The notes beneath the pieces were generated by a model. That model was given only the letters and a program-made list of their open reading frames with translations, did no database searches and was not told the origin of the DNA. Below are positions 53,298 to 60,992 of a DNA stretch of 64,000 nt, piece after piece. Source of the stretch: Pseudomonadota bacterium (lineage in GTDB: Bacteria; Pseudomonadota; Gammaproteobacteria; Steroidobacterales; Steroidobacteraceae); contig JADJOO010000019.1 in NCBI GenBank assembly GCA_016713725.1, positions 1 to 64,000 on the forward strand. Reading direction: 5' to 3'. The translations under genes were made by a program, and so were the position numbers. Numbering within the stretch: position 1 is the first letter of the stretch; every line of letters starts with the position of its first letter.

Positions 53298-54002
53298 ATG
53301 ACAGCGCTGCGCGGCAACGCCGCTTGGTCGAAGATGGTCCTGGTCGCGCTGGTCGGACTCGCACCGTTGACATTGCTGGCGCAGGCCGCTCCTGCCGCAA
53401 AGCCCGCCGTTGCAGTGCCGGGACCGGGTCCGCAGGAGCTGATGCAGAAGATCTCGCAGGACCTGCTGCACGAGCTCGACGCGAACCGGGCCGCGATAAC
53501 CAAGGATCCGACCAGGCTGCGCGAGCTGGCCGACAAGTACCTGCTGCCGCACTTCGACGTCGACTACGCGGCGCGCCTGGTGCTGGGCAAGCATTGGCGC
53601 ACGGCGACGGAGTCGCAGAAGAAGCGTTTTATCGACGCTTTCTACCAGTCGCTGATGCGCAATTACGGCGATGCGGTGGCCGAGTTCACGGAGGACCGGC
53701 TCAAGATCCTGCCTTTCAAGGGCGATCTGACGTCGGGTGCTGCAACGGTCCGCTCGGAAGTGAAGCGCAGCAACGGCACGCCGGTGCCGGTCAACTACAC
53801 GATGCGCGCGACGCCGCAGGGGTGGAAAGCCTGGGATATCACCATCGAAGGCATTTCGTACGTGAAGAATTACCGCACCGACTTCGGCGCGGAAATCGAC
53901 CAGAAAGGCATCGATGCGGTGATCGAGCGGCTCGAGGCGCAGAACGTGTCCGGCGAACCGGATGCACCGGGGACGACCCCGACGACCAAGACCGGTCGCT
54001 GA
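53298..54002 (+). CDS. mlaC: MlaC, periplasmic phospholipid carrier
   Basis: 234 residues from ATG 53298, with AGGAG upstream. A signal peptide (MVLVALVGLAPLTLLAQAAP) is followed by the Tol-Tol-type fold: LPHFDVDYAARLVLGKHWRT, FIDAFYQSLMRNYGDAVAEF, VNYTMRATPQGWKAWDITIE, GISYVKNYRTDFGAEI. It ferries phospholipid between MlaA at the outer membrane and MlaD at the inner membrane. mlaB begins 28 bases after its stop. Confidence 0.94.
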   Translation: MTALRGNAAWSKMVLVALVGLAPLTLLAQAAPAAKPAVAVPGPGPQELMQKISQDLLHELDANRAAITKDPTRLRELADKYLLPHFDVDYAARLVLGKHWRTATESQKKRFIDAFYQSLMRNYGDAVAEFTEDRLKILPFKGDLTSGAATVRSEVKRSNGTPVPVNYTMRATPQGWKAWDITIEGISYVKNYRTDFGAEIDQKGIDAVIERLEAQNVSGEPDAPGTTPTTKTGR

Positions 54003-54030
54003 GCCAGCGGCGGCGGACTACGGCGGCGAC

Positions 54031-54333
54031 GTGGATCAGTTCAGCATTCAGCGTGTGGCCGATGGCCGACTCGAGGCGAGCGGGGTGCTCGGCTATGTCA
54101 CGGCCGGGCGCGCGTTGCCCGCAGGTCTCGCGCTGATCCCCAAGGGCTCGACGTGCATGATCGACCTGTCGCGCGTCACCGAGGCCGACAGCGCTGGTCT
54201 CGCCGTGCTGGTCGAATGGCTGGCGACCGCGAGATCGCGGGGCACGGTGATCTACTACCAAGGTATCCCCGCGCAGATCCTGGCGGTCGCGCGGATTTCC
54301 GACCTCGAAAGCCTGCTCACTGAAGGGCACTGA
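54031..54333 (+). CDS. mlaB: MlaB, STAS-domain subunit of the Mla transporter
   Basis: 100 residues from GTG 54031. STAS features: SGVLGYVTAGRALPAGLALI, then STCMIDLSRVTEADSAGLAV with the characteristic DSAG loop, and VIYYQGIPAQILAVARISDL. MlaB binds MlaF and stabilises the complex. No clear ribosome site is visible, so translation may be coupled to mlaC. The stop is followed without a gap by the 27-bp inverted repeat. Confidence 0.88.
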   Translation: MDQFSIQRVADGRLEASGVLGYVTAGRALPAGLALIPKGSTCMIDLSRVTEADSAGLAVLVEWLATARSRGTVIYYQGIPAQILAVARISDLESLLTEGH

Positions 54334-54398
54334 GGAAATAGGGGACGCTCACCTATTTCCTCAGGAAATAGGTGAGCGTCCCCTATTTCCCTATTTCC
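54334..54398. repeat. Perfect 27-bp inverted repeat (REP/RAYT-like palindrome)
   Basis: GGAAATAGGGGACGCTCACC plus TATTTCC (54334-54360) is repeated as its exact reverse complement at 54364-54390, with TCA between, then an extra CTATTTCC. The motif resembles palindromes of the GGGGAC...TATTTCC kind that flank REP-associated tyrosine transposases. No transposase is present here. It could act as the terminator of mlaFEDCB. Confidence 0.9.
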
Positions 54399-54404
54399 GG
54401 CGGC

Positions 54405-54592
54405 GGCCCCCCCGCCCGGGGGGGGGGGGGGGGGGGGGGGCCCGCCCGGCAGCCGCCCGGCCCCCCGGCCCCCCCCCCCCCCCCCCCCGGGGGGGCGGGG
54501 CCCCGGCCGGGGGGGGGGGACCCACCCCCCGGCCCGCGGGGGGGGCCCGGCCCCGCCCCCGGGGGCGCCCCCCCCCCCCCGCGGGGGCCCCT
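54405..54592. other. Almost pure G/C low-complexity tract, probable sequence artefact
   Basis: About 190 bases composed nearly only of long G and C homopolymers (runs of about 20), with three A's and no T. It replaces the 3' end of mlaA and has no codon structure. Real genomic DNA of this composition is very unlikely; a failed consensus or a low-quality contig join is the better reading. Confidence 0.85.
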
Positions 54593-55437
54593 CGTCGGTT
54601 GGAGGCGTCGTCGCGTCGCCTTCGGCTGCGGCGGGCTCCTCGCTTTCCTTCAGCGCTTCTGCCTCCCAGTCCTCGTCTTCCCCGGACAGCTTGCTCTGCG
54701 GCGGATTGCCGTCGAAGACCAGGTACAGCCGGCGCTGCAGGTAGGCGTCGCGCACGAACACGTAGGGGTCGTACATCCGTGCCAGCGTCTCATCGAGCGG
54801 CAGGTACTGCACGCGCCTGTCGAGGAAGCTAAGGCCCAGGGAAATCCAGCGCTCCGAACCTGCGTTGTACCAGCGGAACGGCTGCGTGAAATCGTCGGCG
54901 ACGCGAGCCGGCGCATCGCGCAGGGTTGCAGGCCCCAGGAAGGGCAGGACCAGGTAGGGACCGGGGGACGCCCCACCGGCCGAGTGTCTGGCCGGAATCC
55001 TCGTTGTGCTTTGGCAGGTTGGTGCCGCCCGACGCCACGTCGATCACGCCCCCCCAGCCGAGCGTGGTGTTCAGCAGGAAGCGTCCCGTGTCCTGCTCGC
55101 CTTCCTTGAACTTGCCCTTCAGGAACTTGTTGATGATCGTCGTCGGGCCACCCAGGTTATCGAAGAAGTTGCCGACGCCCGTCTGCACGATTTTCGGTGT
55201 GTAGTCCCGGTACACCGTGGCTGCGGGCCTCAACGCGTAGCGGTCCAGGGTGTCGTTAAACCTGAAGACGCCGCGGTTGACTTTCTCGAACGGGTCGGGA
55301 TTCCGTGGACGCGGGGTGCCGTCGGCCTGCGTCGTTGCGCAGCCGTTAAGAAATGCAGTCACCGCCAGCGAAGCGAGGGCAACCGCCAACCGGGAAATCA
55401 GCAGCCGGGACGTGCTGCGAGAATTGCGGAGGAACAT
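54593..55437 (-). CDS. mlaA: MlaA (VacJ) outer-membrane lipoprotein (frameshifted, 3' end lost)
   Basis: Lipoprotein that removes misplaced phospholipid from the outer leaflet. The signal peptide ends in a lipobox (AFLNGC), then NPDPFEKVNRGVFRFNDTLD, FFDNLGGPTTIINKFLKGKF, GRFLLNTTLGWGGVIDVA and LPKHNEDSGQTLGRWGVP. Near 54965 a C/G run differs by one base and the frame shifts; the neighbouring frame continues GPYLVLPFLGPATLRDAPAR, FRWYNAGSERW, and YLPLDETLARMYDPYVFVRD to a Glu/Ala tail. The stop codon is inside the pure G/C tract and cannot be seen. It is convergent with mlaFEDCB, whose partner MlaC it serves. Confidence 0.88.
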
Positions 55438-55525
55438 AGGAACCCTGTAGCCGTGGCAGCAGAGCGACCACCCGGTCGCGCCGCAAGCGCGGCATTCTAC
55501 CGATTCGAGGCGCGTCGTCGCGTGC

Positions 55526-57067
55526 TTAGTCTGTCGAGCGCTGTCTGTCCGGTGAGCGCCCGCCTTCCGGCGCCTGCCCGCCCGGCGGCTGTTTCGACCG
55601 GTTGCGTTCCTTTGGCAGCCATTCACGCACTTCCTTGAGCCGCGCCACGAACTTGGCGCGCTGCTGGTCGGTGATGCTGGGCACCGACAGGGCAAGTTCG
55701 AGCTGGTTGATGGCGAGCATGAGGTCACCACCCATCAGGTGGTACTCCGCCATGTAGGAGTAGGCGTCGGCCACGTCACCTGCCGCGTTGGCGGCCATTG
55801 CCGTCAGCCGAATCTGCTCCTGCGTCGGCGGCACGTTGTTGAACAGGTCGAGCAGGACTTCGTGGGCGCGCTTGGCGCGACCCGCCTGCAGCAGCGCCTC
55901 GCCGTAGCGGACCGTGACGGGCACGTTGCGGGGGGCCAACACACGCGCGTGTTCCAAAGTCCCCAGGGCCTCCTGTGTCCTGCCCATGGCGAGCTGCGTC
56001 TGGCCAAGCGCGGTGTGGAACGCCATCACTTCCGGATGCTGTTGTCGCAACCGCATGAACGTGCCCAACGCCTTTTCGGCTTCGTTGCCATACAACTGCG
56101 ACAGGCCGCGGCCGTAAGTCTGGGCGAGCGACAGGTCGGCCTCGTTGTCGCCGAGCGCCTTGTAGTAGTCACGGGGATCGCCGCTGCGCGAGACGAGCAG
56201 CACGCGGATGCGCTCTTTCATCAGCGCGTAGCTGAGGCTCTCCTTCGCGTTGACCGGCGGGTACTGCAAGGCACGGTCCTTGGATTCCGCGATGCGGTTG
56301 CTGGTGACCGGATGCGTGCGCAGCAACTCGGGCACCCGGTCCGGGCCGAGCTGGGTGCGGCGGAACATCGTGTCGAAGAACGCCGGCATCGCGTTTGGAT
56401 CGAACCCGGCGGAGGCCAGGACGCCGATGCCGATACGATCAGCCTCGTATTCGTTTTCGCGGGTGAAATTGATGCCCGCCTGCGCGGCCATGTTCTGGGC
56501 CGCGGTGATCGCACCCATGGTCACGTCTGAACTGCCACCGGCGGCGCCCACCAGGATTGCCGCAAGCATAGCGGCCGTGGTCATCATGTTGGCGCGCGAT
56601 TGTGCCTCGAGTCCACGCGCAATGTGCCGCTGCGTGACGTGCGCCACTTCGTGCGCCAACACGCCGGCGAGTTCGCTCTCATTGCGCGTCTCGAGCATGA
56701 GGCCCGAGTGAATGCCCACGTACCCGCCGGGCAGGGCGAATGCATTGATGGCTGGATCGCGCACGACGAAGAAATTGAAGTTGCGGTTGCCATCCTGGGC
56801 GAGGCTCGACAGCCGCAGGCCCAGCGACTGGATGTATTCATGAACCTCCGGGTCGTCGAGGACCATGCCGGCCTCGCGCAGGTTGCGCATGACCATCCGG
56901 CCGATCTGGCTCTCGTCCTCGAGGCTGAGCGCCGCCTGGGCGGCAGTCCCCATCTCGGGGAGCTGGTCCTGCGATGACTTCTGGGGCTGCGCCAGCACCG
57001 GCAGGGTAGCCAGAAGGAGGGCGAATGCCGGCAGGCGGGGACGGCGCAGGATGGCGGCGAAATTCAT
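55526..57067 (-). CDS. bepA: BepA-like periplasmic metalloprotease/chaperone (M48, TPR)
   Basis: 513 residues from ATG 57067, with AGAGGA upstream. A signal peptide (PAFALLLATLPVLAQP) precedes an M48 zinc protease: LAHEVAHVTQRH (His-Glu-x-x-His) with the third ligand in ENEYEADRIGIG, and the regulatory His segment RTHPVTSNRIAES. The C-terminal half has TPR repeats (GTFMRLRQQHPEVMAFHTAL; ALGTLEHARVLAPRNVPVTV). BepA monitors LptD and BAM assembly at the outer membrane. The extreme C-terminus is a charged Gln/Pro/Arg tail. It is likely co-transcribed with phoH, 46 bases upstream. Confidence 0.94.
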   Translation of the reverse strand: MNFAAILRRPRLPAFALLLATLPVLAQPQKSSQDQLPEMGTAAQAALSLEDESQIGRMVMRNLREAGMVLDDPEVHEYIQSLGLRLSSLAQDGNRNFNFFVVRDPAINAFALPGGYVGIHSGLMLETRNESELAGVLAHEVAHVTQRHIARGLEAQSRANMMTTAAMLAAILVGAAGGSSDVTMGAITAAQNMAAQAGINFTRENEYEADRIGIGVLASAGFDPNAMPAFFDTMFRRTQLGPDRVPELLRTHPVTSNRIAESKDRALQYPPVNAKESLSYALMKERIRVLLVSRSGDPRDYYKALGDNEADLSLAQTYGRGLSQLYGNEAEKALGTFMRLRQQHPEVMAFHTALGQTQLAMGRTQEALGTLEHARVLAPRNVPVTVRYGEALLQAGRAKRAHEVLLDLFNNVPPTQEQIRLTAMAANAAGDVADAYSYMAEYHLMGGDLMLAINQLELALSVPSITDQQRAKFVARLKEVREWLPKERNRSKQPPGGQAPEGGRSPDRQRSTD

Positions 57068-57113
57068 GTGCTTCCTCTGACAGCCGGCCCCGCCGAGGGT
57101 TCCTCGGGACGGC

Positions 57114-58538
57114 CTACAGCCTCTCGGACGCGAAATCCGCGAGACGCGAACGCTCACCGCGGGTCAGCGTGATGTGACCGTAGTGGCGCCAGCCGCGGAA
57201 GCGGTTCACGACGTAAGTGAGGCCGCAGGTAGTCTCCGAAAGGTACGGGGAATCGATCTGGGCGATGTTGCCGAGGCAGACGAGCTTGGTGCCGGGGCCG
57301 GCCCGGGTGACCAGCGCCTTCATCTGCTTGGGCGTCAGGTTCTGCGCTTCGTCCAGGATCAGGTAGCGGTTCAGGAACGTGCGGCCGCGCATGAAGTTGA
57401 GCGAGCGGATCTTGATGCGGTTGCGCAGCAGGTCGTTGGTGGCGGCGCGACCCCAGCTGCCGCCTTCCTGGCTCTGCGTCAGGACTTCGAGGTTGTCCAT
57501 CAGCGCGCCCATCCACGGCTCCATCTTTTCCTCTTCCGTGCCTGGCAGGAAGCCGATGTCCTCGCCCAGCGGGATCGTCACGCGCGTCATGATGATCTCT
57601 GTGAAACGATTCGTCTCGAGCGCTTGCGACAGGCCCGCGGCCAGCGTCAGCAGCGTCTTGCCCGTGCCCGCGGGACCGAGGATCGTGACGAAGTCGATTT
57701 CGGGGTCGAGCAGCAGGTTGAGCGCGAAGTTCTGCTCGCGGTTGCGCGCGCTGATGCCCCAGACACCGTGGCGCTCGCTGCGGTAGTCGCGCGCCACCTC
57801 AATGACGGCCGAATCGCCTTCGATCGAACGCACGATGCCTTCGAGGCCGTGATCGTCGGCCTGATACACGAATTGATTGGGCGCCCAGTCGGCAACCAGC
57901 TTGTTGCGCACGCGGTAGAACGTGCGGCCGCCGGCCTCGTGCCAGGACTCGAGCTTGCGGCCCGCCTTGTCCCAGAAGTTGCCGGGCAGCTTCTCGATGC
58001 CGGTGTAGAGGAGGTCGGCGTCCTCGATCGTCTTGTCGCTGTAATAGTCCTCGGCTCGTACGCCGAGGATGGCGGCTTTGATGCGCAGGTTGATGTCCTT
58101 CGACACCAGCGTGACGCGCGCGTCGCGGTGTTCCTGCTGCAGCGCGAGCGTCTGCGCGAGAATCGCGTTGTCGGCACCGTGGCCAGGCAGGGTGGCGGGC
58201 AAGTTGCCGTTCAGCTGCTTGGTCTGGAAAAAGAGTCGGCCACTCGGGGGCTTCTTGCCGCCTGGCGTGAACTTGGCCGAGGGCAGTTCGATGCCGTGAT
58301 CGATCTGCAGCTTGTCCGAGTTCGCCATCAGCTCGTCGAGAAAACGGCTGACCTGGCGTACGTTCCGGGCGGCCTCCGACAGCCCCTTCTTGCCGGCGTC
58401 GAGTTCTTCGAGCACGGTCATGGGGATGAAGATGTCGTGCTCCTCGAACCGGAAGATGGCCGAGGGGTCGTGCATCATGACGTTGGTGTCGAGAACGTAG
58501 ATCCTGCGCGGTTCGATCTGCTTCCGGGTCTTTGCCAA
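57114..58538 (-). CDS. PIN-domain PhoH-family ATPase (YlaK-like)
   Basis: 474 residues. An N-terminal PIN ribonuclease-like domain (RRIYVLDTNVMMHDPSAIFR; VLEELDAGKKGLSEAARNVR; acidic residues as metal ligands) is joined to a PhoH helicase/ATPase domain with Walker A ILGPAGTGKTLLTLAAGL and Walker B YLILDEAQNLTPKQMKALVT. PhoH2-type proteins unwind and cleave RNA in vitro. It is not part of a visible toxin-antitoxin pair. The gene lies between bcp and bepA in one leftward run. Confidence 0.93.
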   Translation of the reverse strand: MAKTRKQIEPRRIYVLDTNVMMHDPSAIFRFEEHDIFIPMTVLEELDAGKKGLSEAARNVRQVSRFLDELMANSDKLQIDHGIELPSAKFTPGGKKPPSGRLFFQTKQLNGNLPATLPGHGADNAILAQTLALQQEHRDARVTLVSKDINLRIKAAILGVRAEDYYSDKTIEDADLLYTGIEKLPGNFWDKAGRKLESWHEAGGRTFYRVRNKLVADWAPNQFVYQADDHGLEGIVRSIEGDSAVIEVARDYRSERHGVWGISARNREQNFALNLLLDPEIDFVTILGPAGTGKTLLTLAAGLSQALETNRFTEIIMTRVTIPLGEDIGFLPGTEEEKMEPWMGALMDNLEVLTQSQEGGSWGRAATNDLLRNRIKIRSLNFMRGRTFLNRYLILDEAQNLTPKQMKALVTRAGPGTKLVCLGNIAQIDSPYLSETTCGLTYVVNRFRGWRHYGHITLTRGERSRLADFASERL

Positions 58539-58592
58539 GTCGGGCTCCGCTGATTTGATGTGGCGAGGAGGGCGCGGTGACGGTCCGTTGCG

Positions 58593-59066
58593 TCAGAGCT
58601 CGGCCGCGGCGGCGAGCACTTCTTCAGCGTGGCCTGGCACCTTGACCTTGCGCCATTCCCGGCGCAGCACGCCCTTGGCGTCGATCAGGAAAGTGCTGCG
58701 TTCGACACCCATGTACTTTCTGCCGTACATGCTCTTTTCCTTCCACACGTCGAAGAGCTGGCACACGGCCTTATCTTCGTCGGCGAGCAGCGGGAACGTA
58801 AAGCCGTGCCTGGCGATGAACTTGTCGTGCGAGGCGACGCTGTCGGGCGAGACGCCGACGATCTCCGTGCCGGTCTTCCGGAACTTCGCGTGCAGGTCGC
58901 GGAAGGCTTCGCCCTCCCTGGTGCAGCCTGACGTGTTGTCCTTCGGGTAGAAGTAGACGACGAGGTTCCTGCTGGCGGCATCGGCCAGCTTCCATTTCCT
59001 GCCACCGCTGGCGGCAGCGGCGAAGGCGGGTACCTTGCGGTCGAGCGTGACGGTCATTGCAGGCAT
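58593..59066 (-). CDS. bcp: Peroxiredoxin, BCP/PrxQ family, lacking the nearby resolving Cys
   Basis: 157 residues (ATG 59057 would remove three). The peroxidatic Cys is in YFYPKDNTSGCTREGEAF. Most PrxQ proteins have a second Cys five residues on (C-x4-C), here replaced by Glu. Another Cys occurs in DKAVCQLF, in a different helix, so it probably follows a 1-Cys or atypical mechanism. It reduces hydroperoxides with thioredoxin or another thiol. It starts 12 bases after gcvR, in one transcript. Confidence 0.93.
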   Translation of the reverse strand: MPAMTVTLDRKVPAFAAAASGGRKWKLADAASRNLVVYFYPKDNTSGCTREGEAFRDLHAKFRKTGTEIVGVSPDSVASHDKFIARHGFTFPLLADEDKAVCQLFDVWKEKSMYGRKYMGVERSTFLIDAKGVLRREWRKVKVPGHAEEVLAAAAEL

Positions 59067-59078
59067 GAGTTGCGTGGC

Positions 59079-59609
59079 TCAGGACTTCAGGGGTTCAAGG
59101 ATGGCATCGAGATTCATGTGATCGCAGAGATCCATGAACTCTTCGCGCAGCGCGGCGATGTGTATCCGCGTCGGCACGTGGATGACCATGTACACGGAGA
59201 ACATCGGGGCGCCCGTGTGCGCCGCGTTGTAGGTGCGAGTGCTGATGTCACCCACGTCGATGCCGCGCGACGAGAAAAAGCCGGACAGGGTGTGCAATAC
59301 GCCCGGCTGGTCGAGGCACACGACATCGACCGTGTAGCTGATCATGTCGACCCGGGGAGGGCGCTGCTCGGTACGGCGCACCGTGATCGTGAGGCCGGAG
59401 GCTTCGCCGAGCTTGGTGAGTTCGCCTTCGAGCTTGGCGAGCGTGTGCCAGTTGCCCGCGACGAGCAGCAGCATGGCGAACTCGTTGCCGAGCGCCGTCA
59501 TGCGGCTTTCGAGGACGTTGCCGCCACATTCTACGACCACGCGGGTCAGGTCGTAGACCAGCCCGGTCCGGTCGTTGCCAATGGCGCAGATCGCGATCAG
59601 TTGCTTCAT
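59079..59609 (-). CDS. gcvR: GcvR-like ACT-domain regulator
   Basis: 176 residues with two ACT domains: first IGNDRTGLVYDLTRVVVECG (about 11-30), second CLDQPGVLHTLSGFFSSRGI followed by VGDISTRTYNAAHTGAP. E. coli GcvR binds GcvA and glycine to control the glycine cleavage genes; no gcv gene is in the window, and many relatives regulate other targets. It is divergent from dapA across about 115 bases and heads the run gcvR-bcp-phoH-bepA. This dapA/gcvR/bcp neighbourhood is also seen in other gammaproteobacteria. Confidence 0.9.
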   Translation of the reverse strand: MKQLIAICAIGNDRTGLVYDLTRVVVECGGNVLESRMTALGNEFAMLLLVAGNWHTLAKLEGELTKLGEASGLTITVRRTEQRPPRVDMISYTVDVVCLDQPGVLHTLSGFFSSRGIDVGDISTRTYNAAHTGAPMFSVYMVIHVPTRIHIAALREEFMDLCDHMNLDAILEPLKS

Positions 59610-59724
59610 GGATTCCTGGACTCAGTGTATCGGCGCCGCAGGGGCGCGTGTGGCGTGATTTTGCCTTGCTTCGCTGCTTTCCGCTTGCGTAGCATGGGCA
59701 ACCTTCCCGTCAGGGGCCCCGAGA

Positions 59725-60606
59725 ATGTTACACGGCAGCATCCCTGCACTCGTGACGCCCATGCGCGCCGACGGGGCGGTCGATTTCCAGGCCTGGGAGC
59801 GCCTGCTGGATTTTCACGTCGCCGAAGGCACGGACGCCGTTGTCGTCGGCGGAACGACCGGGGAATCCCCGACGCTCGAGCCGTCCGAGGTTGCGGAGCT
59901 GGTTCGGCGCGCCAAGGTGCGCGTCGCCGGTCGCATGCCTGTCATCGCGGGCAGTGGCACGAATTCCACCGCGAAGAGTATCGAACTGTCGCGCGAACTG
60001 GCCGCCGCCGGCGCCGATGGACTGCTCACGGTCGTCCCGTACTACAACCGACCCACCCAGGAAGGCCTGTACCGGCACTTCAGCGCCATTGCCGATTCGG
60101 TCGACGTGCCGGTCATTCTCTACAACGTGCCCGGTCGTACCGTGTGCGACCTGCTGCCTGAGACAGTCGTGCGATTGTCCGAGCATTCCAGGATCGTGGG
60201 CATCAAGGAGGCGACAGGAGACATGTCACGTGCCGCCTCGATCCTGGGCGCCGCCAAGCCCGGTTTTCTGCTGCTGAGTGGCGATGATCCGACGGCCGCC
60301 GAACTGATGAAGCGGGGCGCTCGTGGCGTGATTTCGGTGACGGCCAATGTCGCGCCGCGTGCGATGCACGACATGTGCATTGCGGCGCTCGATGGCCGGC
60401 ATGCGGTCGCCGCAGCACTTAACGAGCAACTGATGCCGCTGCACCTGGCGATGTTCGTCGAGCCGAACCCGATCCCCGTCAAATGGGCCGTGGCCCGGCT
60501 GGGTCTGATCGAGCGGGGAATCCGATTGCCGCTGACCTCGTTATCCGAGCCTCTCGAGCCAGAGTTGCTGGCCGCCATGAAGGCTACCGGCGTGAGAATC
60601 GCCTGA
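59725..60606 (+). CDS. dapA: 4-hydroxy-tetrahydrodipicolinate synthase
   Basis: 293 residues. It condenses pyruvate with aspartate semialdehyde, the first committed step to lysine and diaminopimelate. Motifs: VVGGTTGESPTLEPSE, the proton-relay Tyr in ILYNVPGRTVCDLLPE, and the Schiff-base Lys in VGIKEATGDMSRAASI; LLSGDDPTAAELMKRGARGV completes the barrel. ATG 59725 (MLHGSIPALVTPM) is the homology start. It stands alone, followed by a tRNA gene. Confidence 0.97.
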   Translation: MLHGSIPALVTPMRADGAVDFQAWERLLDFHVAEGTDAVVVGGTTGESPTLEPSEVAELVRRAKVRVAGRMPVIAGSGTNSTAKSIELSRELAAAGADGLLTVVPYYNRPTQEGLYRHFSAIADSVDVPVILYNVPGRTVCDLLPETVVRLSEHSRIVGIKEATGDMSRAASILGAAKPGFLLLSGDDPTAAELMKRGARGVISVTANVAPRAMHDMCIAALDGRHAVAAALNEQLMPLHLAMFVEPNPIPVKWAVARLGLIERGIRLPLTSLSEPLEPELLAAMKATGVRIA

Positions 60607-60676
60607 GTTCAACGGCGCCCTTGATGGCAGGCTACTAGCCCGGCGGGCGATGGGCGTGTACCCTTCCGCCCCCTGC

Positions 60677-60768
60677 GGAGAGGTGGCCGAGCGGTCGAAG
60701 GCGCTGGACTGGAATTCCAGTTACATCTTAACGGGTGTACGTGGGTTCGAATCCCACCCTCTCCGCCA
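60677..60768 (+). tRNA. tRNA-Ser, anticodon GGA
   Basis: The acceptor stem GGAGAGG pairs with CCTCTCC; the anticodon arm CTGGA-CTGGAAT-TCCAG puts GGA at 60711-60713. There is a long variable arm as in class II tRNAs, the T-loop GTTCGAATC, and an encoded CCA end (60766-60768). It decodes UCC and UCU. Confidence 0.97.
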
Positions 60769-60777
60769 GCTACGACG

Positions 60778-60800
60778 ACGCCCCCGCGAGGGGGCGTTTT
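60778..60800 (+). terminator. Rho-independent terminator of tRNA-Ser
   Basis: ACGCCCCC-GCGA-GGGGGCGT stem-loop with a stable GNRA-type tetraloop, followed by TTTT, 10 bases after the tRNA. Confidence 0.9.
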
Positions 60801-60992
60801 CGCGTCTGGCTCCGGAGACTCTTCACGTCATTGTGGTGGCAACTGGCTGATTTAAAAAGCCTGAGTGCCGAAATGACCGCGTTCTCGCGTGCGACGCTAG
60901 CCCTCAGGGCACCCGCAGTCAGGTCACTCGAGCGTGCGGTTGCCGGTGCGCCGGGGCAGAATCACTGCCCCCCCACCACCGCGACCCGCCGC

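Noticed and set aside
52784..54136. 450-codon MlaD as the literal frame reads
   Set aside because: Everything after about codon 165 is mlaC read out of frame; the natural end is about 53289.
54405..54592. G-quadruplex regulatory region
   Set aside because: The long mixed G and C homopolymers and the lost mlaA 3' end fit a corrupted consensus better than a functional element.
57174..58553. 459-codon plus-strand frame opposite phoH
   Set aside because: Antisense shadow; the minus strand has clear PIN and PhoH motifs.
60735..60992. 86-residue N-terminal extension of the acyl-CoA synthetase
   Set aside because: It runs through tRNA-Ser and its terminator; the synthetase homology starts at METPLTPLDF.
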